Shown: positions 49,038 through 58,230 of the stretch, piece after piece
Numbering within the stretch: the first letter of the stretch is position 1
Layout of the letters: every line of letters begins with the position of its first letter
Program-made: the position numbers and the translations under genes
The notes under the pieces: generated by a model
Told to the model about the DNA's origin: nothing
Databases searched by the model: none
The model's input: only the letters and a program-made list of their open reading frames with translations
Origin: an uncultured Treponema sp.
Lineage (GTDB): Bacteria; Spirochaetota; Spirochaetia; Treponematales; Treponemataceae
Assembly (NCBI RefSeq): GCF_934725225.1
Contig: NZ_CAKVAM010000004.1
Location: 248,001-312,000, forward strand
DNA length: 64,000 nt
Reading direction: 5' to 3'

Positions 49038-52000
49038 TTACTCCATTGCCTTGACGTTTTTTTCGATGAAGTCGATTTCGGCTTTGTCTAGGTTGTATTT
49101 TTTGTAGAGTTGCTGGTCAATTTCTTGGATGGAGGCAGTCCAGTCGATGTCGCTGTTTGGGGTGAAGTCTTGGAGAGGAACGTTTGCCCAGGTTTCACGA
49201 GGATTATCCTGCGTTACTTTTAATGTTCCCAACATTGCGCGGGCAAATTTTGTCTTTATGTATTTCATGCAGTTTTCGGCTTCTTCTTTTGTCGTAAATT
49301 TTCCAATGCTTAAAAAAGTCGTTGTAGAGCCGACTATCGGCTCGCCGACTATCGGCTCGCCGACTATCGGGGTCGATAGTACTTCGCCTATCGCCCCCGA
49401 TCCGTTTGCTTTAGGAATAAAAATTTTATAGAAATCAAAATTATCTGGAATTCTGATGTAAGATTTTTTTATCCATTTCAAAATACGGTTGTTGTTTTCC
49501 CGTCCGTAAATCCGCACGTATTCTATTCCGTCATTCGGCTTTTCATCAAAGAAAAGTTCAGGGAAAATTGAAAAAATGTTTGAGCCACAATCATATCTGT
49601 GTCCTTTGCTTTGACGATTTTCAGCCCATGGATTTTCCTCATAGAGTTTTTCTGTAACCTTGTATAAGTCTCTTCCATAAATTAAATCAGAAAAAGTCTT
49701 AAAATCCGAATTTTTGACTTTTCTCAATGCAGACTGCAATTCCTCAAACGCAACAAAAGTTCCTATCTTTCCAAAATTTTTATTTTTGTCCCAATAAGTA
49801 ACGGCAACACCGCCTTTTATATCGACCGTAGGAAAAACTTCATCGCTCTTTGCCCAGTATTTTACGACTTTAAAATGCTCGTTATTCAGGATTTTCTGAT
49901 TCCAGTCTTTAGGTGTCTTTCCTGCATTAAACAAAAATCTTGCAGGATGAATCATTATAACATTGTCAGCAAATTTGCATGAAACATCTATGAACAAATG
50001 ATAAATCGGGTCAGAGCCGTTTGCATCTCCTGTAGCTGTAACCTGATACGGCGGATTTCCTATGACAGCTTCAAATTTCATTTCTTCGTTTCCTTCTTTT
50101 GTTTTGTCTATTTCATCATCAAGTCTTATCTGCTCAAACGGCTTGTTCTGGCTGAGCAGCTCTCTGATTTTCTCGCAATCGATTCCGTCCTTGTTTCTTA
50201 TTTTCAGCAGGTCGTAGCTCACAAAGTTTTTTGCGATACATTCTGTGTTCAGTCCAAGAATTTCATAGATTTTTCTTGTGAACTCGTAAGTGTAAGCGGA
50301 GGACGGAATAGAATAAATACGGTCTTTGAACTCTGATAAATTCTTTCCCAAAGACTCGTATTTTTTATAGATTGAAATCGCGAATTCCGCCATTTTGCTG
50401 TTTATGTCAAGAATCGCCCTGTTTTTGCTCAGCGCGGATTCAAAGCACGAAGTCGGCAAGAGGCTTACCATCTCGTCGCAAGTTTTTTCTGGAGTTACAA
50501 CCTCGCTTTCGCTTAGCCGCCCGAATTTTGTAAGGGCTGTCTTGGCTCTTTGCAGCGGCGGAACTTTATCGTCTGCGGAAAGCTCATTCAAATGATCGAT
50601 TTTGTAATCCAGCTGGCTTAATCCGAACTTGTCCATATTCTGGCGGATAAGCTCAAGAACGGATGTTTTTAGCGAAAGGTTTGTTAATATTCTAGGATTT
50701 TCACCAGTTGAGGCGCAATCTATAATATCCCGCAAGGATTTTACCCTGTCTTTTGTCAGAAAGGCAAAGAAAAGAATTCTGGCATAATACGTGCGCCATT
50801 TTTGAATCAAATCTTTTGTTTCATTTCCGTCTGAATTTTCATCAGGACTTTTAGTCTTGGACTCGTCCTGAGAAGCCGCTTTATTGGTATTTTCAGAATC
50901 ATCAGGATTTTCAATATCAAGGCCGTTGCCATCTCCGTCCGCAGATTTTATTGCAAAGCCTTCTTTCGAGCCAAGTTTTCCTTGCTTTTCGATTTCCGCG
51001 TAAATATCTGAAATTTTCATCAGGTTCATGTCAACAGGAATTTCAACAGTTTCCTCGGCAACGCCCTTGTTTCTTGAGTATTCGCTCACGGCTTTCATGA
51101 TGTCGGCGGGCGTTATCTGGACAAGCCTTTCTGCATTTGCGGCGATAACAGGGCTTATTCTAAGTTCTTCCCTAAGACGCTCTTCAAGCTTGTTGTTTCC
51201 GCTCTCGTCTGTGTTCACATTGTAAATAAGGGATTTTTTCTCCTGCATCTGAAAGAGGCGCAACGGGTCAAAATCAACGAGCAGAGTCTGCGGCTTCATA
51301 TTGAATTTTATCTTGTTTCCGTCTTTGTCCTCAAGAATTTTTATATACTGGTTCTGAAGCCTGAAAACAGCCTGATCGTATTCCTGTGGCGAGCTTGTAT
51401 CCTTAAAATAAAGCATTGTGTCCCACTGCTCAACTGTGCTTCCGGTCAGCATCCGGTTTACAGTCAGGGTAAGCGTCTTTACTTTCTCTTTTTCAGCCTT
51501 TCTTATTTCATTTTTTACATCAGAAACTTTCTTATAGACGTTATCAAGCCCAGAAATATTTATTATTTTATACAAGTTCAAATTCTTGAATTTTGCCTTG
51601 TTGCTTGTAATAAGATTTTCAAGAGCATCGCAGCTTGCGCAATACGGAAGAACCGCGACAATATGGCGGCACATTTTGCCTTTCTTGAATTTGTCATAAT
51701 CAAGGAACGGCATAAGCTCGTCATCAGCCTTTGAGCCGTCTATTGCTTCAAGAAGCTCAAGGATTTCCTTTTCATAGACAAATTTTTTATATTCATTATC
51801 TTCATCTTTTCTTATTGATTTTGGCTTGAACAATGCGCTGAAAGCATAAGACACGCCGTTTTTTTTAAGCTCTTCAAGTTTCTTTCTGGCAGAAGTGTTC
51901 AGATTAAAGGCAAACCTAATCATCTGCGGAAAGCCGTAATAAGGATTGTCCCACTCCTTTACATCATCTTTTAAGATGTTATCTTTATCCCACGCTTCCT

Positions 52001-53123
52001 GCTCTTTCACAATGTCCGCGAACTGGCAGAAACAGATTATGTCGTCTTTTTGAAACTCGCTTCCCATCAGAATGCGGTATGGAGTTCCCGAAAGATGAAG
52101 CTTTACTTTTGCCTTGAACGATTTTATCTGCTTTTCGGCTTTTTCGCTGTCAACAAATTCGTCATCAAATTTGACTTTCTTTAAGCCTTCATCTTCCTGA
52201 AAATCCAGATTTCTCAGAACTTTTCCGTAGCTTTCGGCGCGCGCTCCAAAATGAGTTTCATCGACAATCAGCAGATCTACAGTTTCTGTAAAGACAGTTT
52301 TGTGCTTTTCCTTGATTTTTTCTCCCTGCAGATCCTGCAATGTAAGAAACAGGACAATCCGTCTTTTTGCCTCAAATTTCTCTTTCAGAATATTTTCATC
52401 CGCAATCAGGTCTTTTGATTCAAGAAAATCATAATCCTCAAAATTCTTTGGGATTTCTACAGTCTTTTTCCATTCATCTTTAACATCTGCCTTTGCGCTT
52501 ACAACAACCACAAATTTCGCGCCGGACACTTTTGCGCAGCACATAGAAGTGAACGATTTTCCAAAGCGCATTACAGCATACATAAGAAGATTTCTGTGTC
52601 CGTTTTTTACAGCGTTCAGATAATTTTCTACCGCTTCCTGCTGATTCGGGCGCAAAGTCCAAACTTCGCCGCTTCTCTCATAGACAAATGAATTTGCCGA
52701 CTTGTCGCTTTTACTGTAAAAGTGGTATTTTCCTGTTTTGCCAGCAAAATCAAGCTTTATGTCATTTATCGCCTCGGAAATTTCTTCTTTTGAAGTCTCC
52801 CGGAAAAATTCATTTGAATAATAATTGCTTTCCGCACTGATTCCAGCCAAATCTTTTTGAGTAAGCCTGTGCTTTCTTTTTTCTGTTTCCAAATATTGAT
52901 GAATTGAATAGTCCCGAAAATACACATCTTCTGTTACTGCCGCCTTGTCCTCAAACTGCTGGGTAAGATTCGGAAAATATTTTCTCCACTCCGCCAGACG
53001 CACTTTTACAGGACGGTATGTGTCTCCAACTTTCAGATAGTTCGGAATTGAATTTGTATTGAAAGCATAAATATAAGGCTCAATTCTTCCAAAAACAATC
53101 TTGTCAACTTCAGAAAAATCCAT
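49038..53123 (-). CDS. GIY-YIG / helicase / N6-adenine methyltransferase fusion (single-chain restriction-modification enzyme)
   Basis: 1361 aa from ATG 53123, one base after the preceding stop. Order: a GIY-YIG (T5orf172-like) domain at ~15-80 (PYIYAF, YLKVGDT); a helicase with Walker A MRFGKSFTS (~185) and Walker B LLIVDETHFG (~285); a helicase C-terminal part (LTVNRMLTGSTVEQWDTM); a charged linker at ~720-770; and an Eco57I-type methyltransferase with FEAVIGNPPYQVT (~1021) and a C-terminal target recognition region. Residues ~1251-1265 hold a PIVGE tandem repeat. Translocation-dependent cleavage is inferred. Confidence 0.8.
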   Translation of the reverse strand: MDFSEVDKIVFGRIEPYIYAFNTNSIPNYLKVGDTYRPVKVRLAEWRKYFPNLTQQFEDKAAVTEDVYFRDYSIHQYLETEKRKHRLTQKDLAGISAESNYYSNEFFRETSKEEISEAINDIKLDFAGKTGKYHFYSKSDKSANSFVYERSGEVWTLRPNQQEAVENYLNAVKNGHRNLLMYAVMRFGKSFTSMCCAKVSGAKFVVVVSAKADVKDEWKKTVEIPKNFEDYDFLESKDLIADENILKEKFEAKRRIVLFLTLQDLQGEKIKEKHKTVFTETVDLLIVDETHFGARAESYGKVLRNLDFQEDEGLKKVKFDDEFVDSEKAEKQIKSFKAKVKLHLSGTPYRILMGSEFQKDDIICFCQFADIVKEQEAWDKDNILKDDVKEWDNPYYGFPQMIRFAFNLNTSARKKLEELKKNGVSYAFSALFKPKSIRKDEDNEYKKFVYEKEILELLEAIDGSKADDELMPFLDYDKFKKGKMCRHIVAVLPYCASCDALENLITSNKAKFKNLNLYKIINISGLDNVYKKVSDVKNEIRKAEKEKVKTLTLTVNRMLTGSTVEQWDTMLYFKDTSSPQEYDQAVFRLQNQYIKILEDKDGNKIKFNMKPQTLLVDFDPLRLFQMQEKKSLIYNVNTDESGNNKLEERLREELRISPVIAANAERLVQITPADIMKAVSEYSRNKGVAEETVEIPVDMNLMKISDIYAEIEKQGKLGSKEGFAIKSADGDGNGLDIENPDDSENTNKAASQDESKTKSPDENSDGNETKDLIQKWRTYYARILFFAFLTKDRVKSLRDIIDCASTGENPRILTNLSLKTSVLELIRQNMDKFGLSQLDYKIDHLNELSADDKVPPLQRAKTALTKFGRLSESEVVTPEKTCDEMVSLLPTSCFESALSKNRAILDINSKMAEFAISIYKKYESLGKNLSEFKDRIYSIPSSAYTYEFTRKIYEILGLNTECIAKNFVSYDLLKIRNKDGIDCEKIRELLSQNKPFEQIRLDDEIDKTKEGNEEMKFEAVIGNPPYQVTATGDANGSDPIYHLFIDVSCKFADNVIMIHPARFLFNAGKTPKDWNQKILNNEHFKVVKYWAKSDEVFPTVDIKGGVAVTYWDKNKNFGKIGTFVAFEELQSALRKVKNSDFKTFSDLIYGRDLYKVTEKLYEENPWAENRQSKGHRYDCGSNIFSIFPELFFDEKPNDGIEYVRIYGRENNNRILKWIKKSYIRIPDNFDFYKIFIPKANGSGAIGEVLSTPIVGEPIVGEPIVGSTTTFLSIGKFTTKEEAENCMKYIKTKFARAMLGTLKVTQDNPRETWANVPLQDFTPNSDIDWTASIQEIDQQLYKKYNLDKAEIDFIEKNVKAME
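49329..49370. repeat. In-frame 15-bp tandem repeat in the recognition region of the fusion RM enzyme
   Basis: GCCGACTATCGGCTC is repeated 2.8 times, encoding PIVGE three times. Each unit is 5 codons, so copy number can change without loss of frame. Confidence 0.85.
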
Positions 53124-53124
53124 T

Positions 53125-54108
53125 TTACTCATCTCCTTCAACGCAGTCCACGAACCTTACTATCTCATTCTTTTTCCAGTCCTTTATCTTGCAGTAGATT
53201 CCGTTGTGCTTTAGCGGATTGTTTTTCTTGCAGCCCTCGCACGCCTTTGAGACTATTCTTGTCTCAAACAAATCCTGCTCTAAGACTTCTTTTTCCGTGC
53301 AGCTGTTCGGAACAACAAATTTAAGCCCGTCCATCTGCCAGATATTCCAGACAATTATTTTTGCAAAGCCGGCTAAATCCTGTGCCGAAAGATTCTCGTT
53401 GAATTTATGCTGATAATGCTCGGCGACCGTAAAAAGGACGTTCTCCCTTGCGATTAAAACGTTGTCGCCCTGCCATTCAAAACCGTAGGAGCTTTGAACC
53501 GCCGAAAAAGCCCATTTCAGCCAGTCCCCGCGGCTTTCGGTATTCTCATTTACAACGCGGAGCTTTCTGTCCAAAAATCCCACACGTTCAGGAACTTCTA
53601 TATACTCCCCTGTTACAGCGTCGTACCGGCTTGTGATGTAAGGAGCTTCTCCGCAGGTGATTTCAAGCCTTGTTGAACAAACGTAGTCTTTCCAGCTCTT
53701 GTTTTCCGCTTCCGGGAATGAGATTTTCTCTTTTATTGTTTTCCAGGAGCATTTTTCTTCTATATTAAACGCATTTTTCCACCCGAACCATACTTCATCA
53801 ACAAGGTTGTTCTGCAAGTTGCAAACCCAGCTTGGCGTAAAAACCTCGGCTTTCTGCCTTACGCGCTTCTGCTGCTCTGCCTTTGACTTTTGCGTGCGCG
53901 GCTTTATTATGCTTCCGTTTCTTGAAGTTATAAGCTCAACAAGAATCGGCTTTTCAAAAGCGTACTGCGCGCCGTGCTTTGTGTAGTTGTCAGTCGCCCA
54001 GATTATGTTTCTGCCGGTTGTCTTGTCCTGCAGGAGAAGCTCAAGAAGCTCATTGTCTATTTTGAGGAGGTTATTTTCTTTTATGTCAATACAGTTTTTT
54101 TCTGGCAT
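53125..54108 (-). CDS. Partner subunit of the fusion RM enzyme (methylase N-terminal-like)
   Basis: 327 aa, immediately upstream of the fusion gene with a 1-bp gap. RQKAEVFTPSWVCNLQNNLVDEVWFG (split here: AEVFTPSWVCNLQNNLVDE) is the motif X-like segment of Eco57I-class methylases, and LEITCGEAPYITSRYDAVTG is conserved in this partner family. A C-terminal Cys cluster (CEGCKKNNPLKHNGIYCKIKDW) may bind zinc. It probably supplies the missing methylase part to the large chain. TATAAT ends 6 nt before ATG, so it is likely leaderless. Confidence 0.75.
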   Translation of the reverse strand: MPEKNCIDIKENNLLKIDNELLELLLQDKTTGRNIIWATDNYTKHGAQYAFEKPILVELITSRNGSIIKPRTQKSKAEQQKRVRQKAEVFTPSWVCNLQNNLVDEVWFGWKNAFNIEEKCSWKTIKEKISFPEAENKSWKDYVCSTRLEITCGEAPYITSRYDAVTGEYIEVPERVGFLDRKLRVVNENTESRGDWLKWAFSAVQSSYGFEWQGDNVLIARENVLFTVAEHYQHKFNENLSAQDLAGFAKIIVWNIWQMDGLKFVVPNSCTEKEVLEQDLFETRIVSKACEGCKKNNPLKHNGIYCKIKDWKKNEIVRFVDCVEGDE

Positions 54109-54114
54109 AGGTTT

Positions 54115-54120
54115 ATTATA
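54115..54120 (-). promoter_or_regulatory. -10 box of the fusion RM operon, leaderless
   Basis: TATAAT ends 6 nt before ATG 54108 and there is no ribosome binding site. Confidence 0.55.
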
Positions 54121-54194
54121 AGATTCAATTTGTAAGCTTCTTTTAATTTAGCATAATTTTGATTTTTTTTCTTCTGTATAAAGAAACCAGCCGT

Positions 54195-56087
54195 CTACAC
54201 CCTTCTCACAGCTTCCCTGTAGAACCACAGCTCTTCCGGGCATTTTTTTATTATGCGCGCTTTTATCCGCTCAGCCTCGCGCTGGTTTCCAGACTTTTCA
54301 TAAAGGCGGAACAGCTCAAGGTCGCGTTTTAGGCGCAGCTCTTCGGCAAGGTTTGAGCGGTCTTCAAAGTCGTCTGCCGTTGCAAGCTCAACCGACTTGT
54401 CGTAGTAGCGGGCGCATTTTTCCGCATTGTTTTTTATGCGCGCCTGATAAAGGCCGAATGTGGCGCACATATAGCAGTTTGCCGTTACGTTGCTCAAAAA
54501 AATGTCAAGGATTTTGCCGTCAATGTTCCCGCCGGCTTCAAGCCTTGAATACACAAGATTGTTGAAGAACAAAGGCAGGCCGTCGTGCGTCTTTCTGTAT
54601 TCATAAAAAAGCTTTTCAAGCTCGAATGAGCACTCCATAAGAATCTCAGGATTATATGAAATATCCGCAAAAAGCCTGATTTTTGTGTTCAGTATGCAGA
54701 CTTTTACTTCCGCCATCTCTTCAGTCTGGGAGCTCTTCGTGCATTGCCATAAAAAATCAGCATACTCTGCGGCGCGCGCAAATTCCTTTTTTTCAATCAG
54801 AATCCGCATAAACAGGTCGCACACATCAAGAAATTCTTTTTTGTTTGAAGGAACAAAAACCGCTCCGAATCTTTCCTCAAACACCTTTAAAGCAGCGTCA
54901 TACTTTTTCGCCTTGCACAATAAATCCATATATATAGAAGAAACATTGCGCTTTAGCCGTTTTCCGTCTGTTTCCTTTAGCTTTAGATATGACTTTTCGG
55001 CATTTTTTAAGGCGCGCTCATTCTTGTTCATTCTGATATTGCAAAGCGCAATGTTGCTCCATATTCCGGCGGAAAAATAATCCTGGGCGCAGATTTCCTG
55101 CAGAACTTCAAGGCAGTCGGCAAAGCGTTCCTGCTCAAAATAGCAGTTGCCAAGAATATTCATAGAGTCAATAAAATATTCCCTGTCTTTTTTTGTGGAA
55201 GGAAATTTCACAAATCTTTCCATAAAGCGCGTAAAGTATTCTGTTTCTGTCTTGAACGCAGTTTTATAGAAAAAGTCCGCAACCTGCTTTGATGAAGGAT
55301 TAAGGCAGGCGGCGTTTTTAAGCCAAAAGACAGTCTTTTTATAAAGCGCGCATTTTCTTTTTTTAGGCTTTTCCTGATTCAGCAAGGCGCGGTAAAGGTA
55401 AGCAAGCATAAGGGCAACATCGCTTGTGCTTTCAATATTGTAAAAAACATAGCGGAATGTGTGAACAGCCTTGCGCAAGTCGTTCAAAAGAACAAAAGTA
55501 AGGCCGTACTGGCACAAAAGCTCATAGTTTTCTTCCGCATCATCGTCCTGTTTTTCAAGAAACGACTCTATCATCTTGTTTGCGCCGCTGTAGTCCCCAG
55601 CGGCAAGCAGAACGCAGGAAAGGCTTCTGACGGTTTCCGCAGTCTCACTCTTAAGAATGCTTTGAGAAGCATTTTCTGTCCTGGAGAGATTTTTTAAAGC
55701 TTCCGCAACAAGCAGACTTTTCGTCTTTTGCTCCTCAAAAAAAGCGTTTGCCTTTGACTGGATTTTTTCAAGGCATTTTCTTTCATTCTCAAAGTCGCCC
55801 AAAAGCTTGTAGTAGACAGAAAGACGATAATAATAAGTGTCAGAATAGCGTTCATTCTTGGCAAACGAAGAATTGTCGTTTTCAAATTCTGCAATCTGGT
55901 TTTCAATTTTTTCCTTGAATATTACGGCTGTGGACTTTCTTACCTCAAGCTTTGCGGCCTTTGAAAAATCGGTAAAATCCTCAAGACTAAGCGTAAGTGT
56001 AATTTCAGGAATAAGAGTGTCAATTTTTATGTTGGAAACGTTTTTTTGGGCAAGAGAGAGTTCTGTGCATGTTTCGGTCGTTGTCAT
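54195..56087 (-). CDS. TPR-repeat protein partnered with a Ser/Thr kinase
   Basis: 630 aa, almost entirely TPR-like helical hairpins (examples: YYYRLSVYYKLLGDFENERK near 75, GNCYFEQERFADCLEVLQEI near 315, IWSNIALCNIRMNKNERALK near 345). No signal peptide and no enzyme domain. ATG lies 2 bp after the kinase stop, so they are translated together. It probably binds the kinase or its substrate. Confidence 0.82.
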   Translation of the reverse strand: MTTTETCTELSLAQKNVSNIKIDTLIPEITLTLSLEDFTDFSKAAKLEVRKSTAVIFKEKIENQIAEFENDNSSFAKNERYSDTYYYRLSVYYKLLGDFENERKCLEKIQSKANAFFEEQKTKSLLVAEALKNLSRTENASQSILKSETAETVRSLSCVLLAAGDYSGANKMIESFLEKQDDDAEENYELLCQYGLTFVLLNDLRKAVHTFRYVFYNIESTSDVALMLAYLYRALLNQEKPKKRKCALYKKTVFWLKNAACLNPSSKQVADFFYKTAFKTETEYFTRFMERFVKFPSTKKDREYFIDSMNILGNCYFEQERFADCLEVLQEICAQDYFSAGIWSNIALCNIRMNKNERALKNAEKSYLKLKETDGKRLKRNVSSIYMDLLCKAKKYDAALKVFEERFGAVFVPSNKKEFLDVCDLFMRILIEKKEFARAAEYADFLWQCTKSSQTEEMAEVKVCILNTKIRLFADISYNPEILMECSFELEKLFYEYRKTHDGLPLFFNNLVYSRLEAGGNIDGKILDIFLSNVTANCYMCATFGLYQARIKNNAEKCARYYDKSVELATADDFEDRSNLAEELRLKRDLELFRLYEKSGNQREAERIKARIIKKCPEELWFYREAVRRV

Positions 56088-56089
56088 TT

Positions 56090-57370
56090 TTAAGCCTCCG
56101 TTTTTGGCATTGCAGAAACAAGCTGCGCCGCTGACTTTTCAATAAGGCGTTTTTTATGCAAAGACTTCCGCCTTTTGAACTCTGAGCGAAGATGAGTGTT
56201 CTCCATAATCTTTGAAAGGCAAAAAAGCTTCCTGCGGATTTCAGGAAAATCTTCTTTGCAAGGACGCTTTCTCCAGTCAAACGAAGTGAACCGCTGGATA
56301 ACCAGGTCAATTTCCTGCTTTATAAAAGACGGAATGTCAGCCTCATCCCCTAAAGCTACAAGACGAACCGAGCGCGAAAATTCATCAAGATAGGAATTGA
56401 ACACTTCAAGCCTTTCTGCAAAGCTGTTTCCGTCATTTGGATAAACGCGGCAGTTTTCAAGAGTTTCTATATAGCCCGGGTTCGTCTCGTATAATTTCTG
56501 CTTGAATGTGCGGCAGCCAAAAAGCTCGTAAAGCATGCAGCCCAATGAATACATATCCTGCGCACGGGCAAGCTCTTTTTCAGGCGGAAGACCGCAGAGA
56601 ATTTCAGGCGAGGCATAGCCTTCTGTTCCGTGCCATTTTTCAGGATAGAGGCGGATTTTCTCGCGGACATTCTTTTCTGCGCAGCTTGAGGCAAAGTCAA
56701 TCAGCACAACGCCGTCCTTTTGCCTGCCGGATTTTGCCATAAGATTTGAAGGCTTTAGATCACGGTGAAAAACTCCGCCGCCATGCACAGAGCATACAGC
56801 GTTAAGAATCTGGCAGAACAGCCTAAGCCTTTTTGCATATTTTAAAAGCGAGGGACTGCTGTTGTCAAAAAAAGCCTTTTTAAGCTCGATATTAAGGTTT
56901 TCGATTGCAATATAGCTTAGCGTGTGCGAAAAAGTTTTTCCGCCGGCTTCAATCAGAACCGGAGCGCGCGAAAGACGGCCTATAACATCCGGCGTATGGC
57001 GGTTGTTTTTCAGCTCAGAAAGGATTTTGTCTTCCCACTCAAAAAGCTTTTCGTAGTCTATATCGGTGTCTATGTCAGAAATTCCTGCAATACGCTGGGA
57101 AAAAAGCGGGTCAAGGCATTTTAGGACAACCTTCTTGTCTGTAACGCTGTCCACCGCGCGGAACACAAAAGAAGAATGGCCGTCAATCTTCTTAATCTTG
57201 CTCTCATGCTCAAGCACATTCAAAAGCTCAAGGTTTTCAAAGCGGTCAAGAATAGAATCCGCATTTTTAATTGCCTGAACCGCGCAAAAATTCAAATTCT
57301 CCTGGCAGACGCTCTCGCCGTCAGAATAATCATCAAAATCAAAATAAAGCTGACTTTCATCGTTATACAA
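56090..57370 (-). CDS. Serine/threonine protein kinase
   Basis: 426 aa. Hanks-type motifs: VAIK-equivalent KKVVLKCLD (~78), catalytic loop VFHRDLKPSNLM (~200), metal loop LIDFASS where DFG is DFA, and activation segment GTEGYASPEILCG. No transmembrane helix, so cytosolic. The start is a TTG (57370-57368) behind GGGGGAG. It forms an operon with the TPR gene. Position between RM and toxin-antitoxin genes hints at a defence role. Confidence 0.87.
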   Translation of the reverse strand: MYNDESQLYFDFDDYSDGESVCQENLNFCAVQAIKNADSILDRFENLELLNVLEHESKIKKIDGHSSFVFRAVDSVTDKKVVLKCLDPLFSQRIAGISDIDTDIDYEKLFEWEDKILSELKNNRHTPDVIGRLSRAPVLIEAGGKTFSHTLSYIAIENLNIELKKAFFDNSSPSLLKYAKRLRLFCQILNAVCSVHGGGVFHRDLKPSNLMAKSGRQKDGVVLIDFASSCAEKNVREKIRLYPEKWHGTEGYASPEILCGLPPEKELARAQDMYSLGCMLYELFGCRTFKQKLYETNPGYIETLENCRVYPNDGNSFAERLEVFNSYLDEFSRSVRLVALGDEADIPSFIKQEIDLVIQRFTSFDWRKRPCKEDFPEIRRKLFCLSKIMENTHLRSEFKRRKSLHKKRLIEKSAAQLVSAMPKTEA

Positions 57371-57480
57371 ATCCGCAGACTCCCCCGAATGTTTTTTATT
57401 TTATAAGAAAATTATAACATATTTTTAGCGGATTTGCAGGGGGAATTCTTATAAAAATATTCCCACTATGTTGGGCAAAT

Positions 57481-57558
57481 ATAGTCACTATATTTTAAAA
57501 TAAAGTAACTATATTTGGAAATATAGTTACTTTATTCGCTCAACTTAGTTACTTTATT
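57481..57558. repeat. Inverted and direct repeats of an AAGTAACTATAT unit
   Basis: An 18-bp perfect inverted repeat (57499-57516 and 57519-57536, spacer GG) is flanked by ATAGTCACTATA at 57481 and by a third TAGTTACTTTATT at 57546. It lies about 110 bp upstream of the kinase start and downstream of the antitoxin gene. Nothing else recognisable in 57371-57597. Confidence 0.7.
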
Positions 57559-57597
57559 TTTTACTGGATTTTGAAGCGGAAAAAACAGCTTGATTTA

Positions 57598-58230
57598 TCA
57601 GTCTATTTCCATCAAATCTTCTGCGGAACATTCAAGGACTTTTGCAAGCTTCAGCACAGTTTCTGCCTTTGCTGAATTTATATTTTTCTGGCCCTGCTCG
57701 TACTGCTGAATTGTGCGCAGCGGCACACCAGAAATTTCTGAAAGTTCTTTCTGCGAAAATCCCGCCGTTTGCCTCTGCAATTTTAGATTCGTGCTTTGCT
57801 TCCTTGAATTATAAAGCTCCGCCATTTTTCCGCAGAAATGAGAAATATCCATCTCATGATAAGGACTGTACATTCCAAGAATCTCTTCTATCGGTATCAG
57901 AGAATCTATTTTCTTGAATGTCAAATTGGTCTGCCATTGAAAATATGCCAACGCCCAGCCAGCCCAGTATTCAGGACTTTTGTTCGCGGCCGGCCGGTAT
58001 TTTTTTGCAAGCGAAAAATCACCGGAAACTTCAAGAGCAAGCTCAACACCGGACTTTCCTGCAATCACAGATGACTCGCCTCTTTCAAATCTGGCTGAAA
58101 TTTCAGACAAAAGAAACTTTTTATAAAATCCGCGCAACTTCTCTTTCAAGTCGTAGACAGCAAAATCGAGCATTGAGCCAAGATTGACCTGAGCCTTTGA
58201 AAGATAGGTTTTATCGTAGGCGTGAATCAT
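57598..58230 (-). CDS. Antitoxin of a DUF3990 pair, XRE C-terminal domain
   Basis: 210 aa. Residues ~1-130 resemble a DUF3791-like region (MLDFAVYDLKEKLRGFY, FERGESSVIAGKSGVELALE). The C-terminal ~60 residues are an XRE HTH (AGFSQKELSEISGVPLRTIQQYEQ). Overlaps the preceding toxin gene by 20 bp. Likely neutralises the toxin and represses the operon. Confidence 0.78.
   Translation of the reverse strand: MIHAYDKTYLSKAQVNLGSMLDFAVYDLKEKLRGFYKKFLLSEISARFERGESSVIAGKSGVELALEVSGDFSLAKKYRPAANKSPEYWAGWALAYFQWQTNLTFKKIDSLIPIEEILGMYSPYHEMDISHFCGKMAELYNSRKQSTNLKLQRQTAGFSQKELSEISGVPLRTIQQYEQGQKNINSAKAETVLKLAKVLECSAEDLMEID

Noticed and set aside
57499..57536. Reading the 18-bp inverted repeat as a transcription terminator
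   Set aside because: The stem is very AT-rich, lacks a T-tract after it, and extra copies lie on both sides, which fits a binding-site array better.
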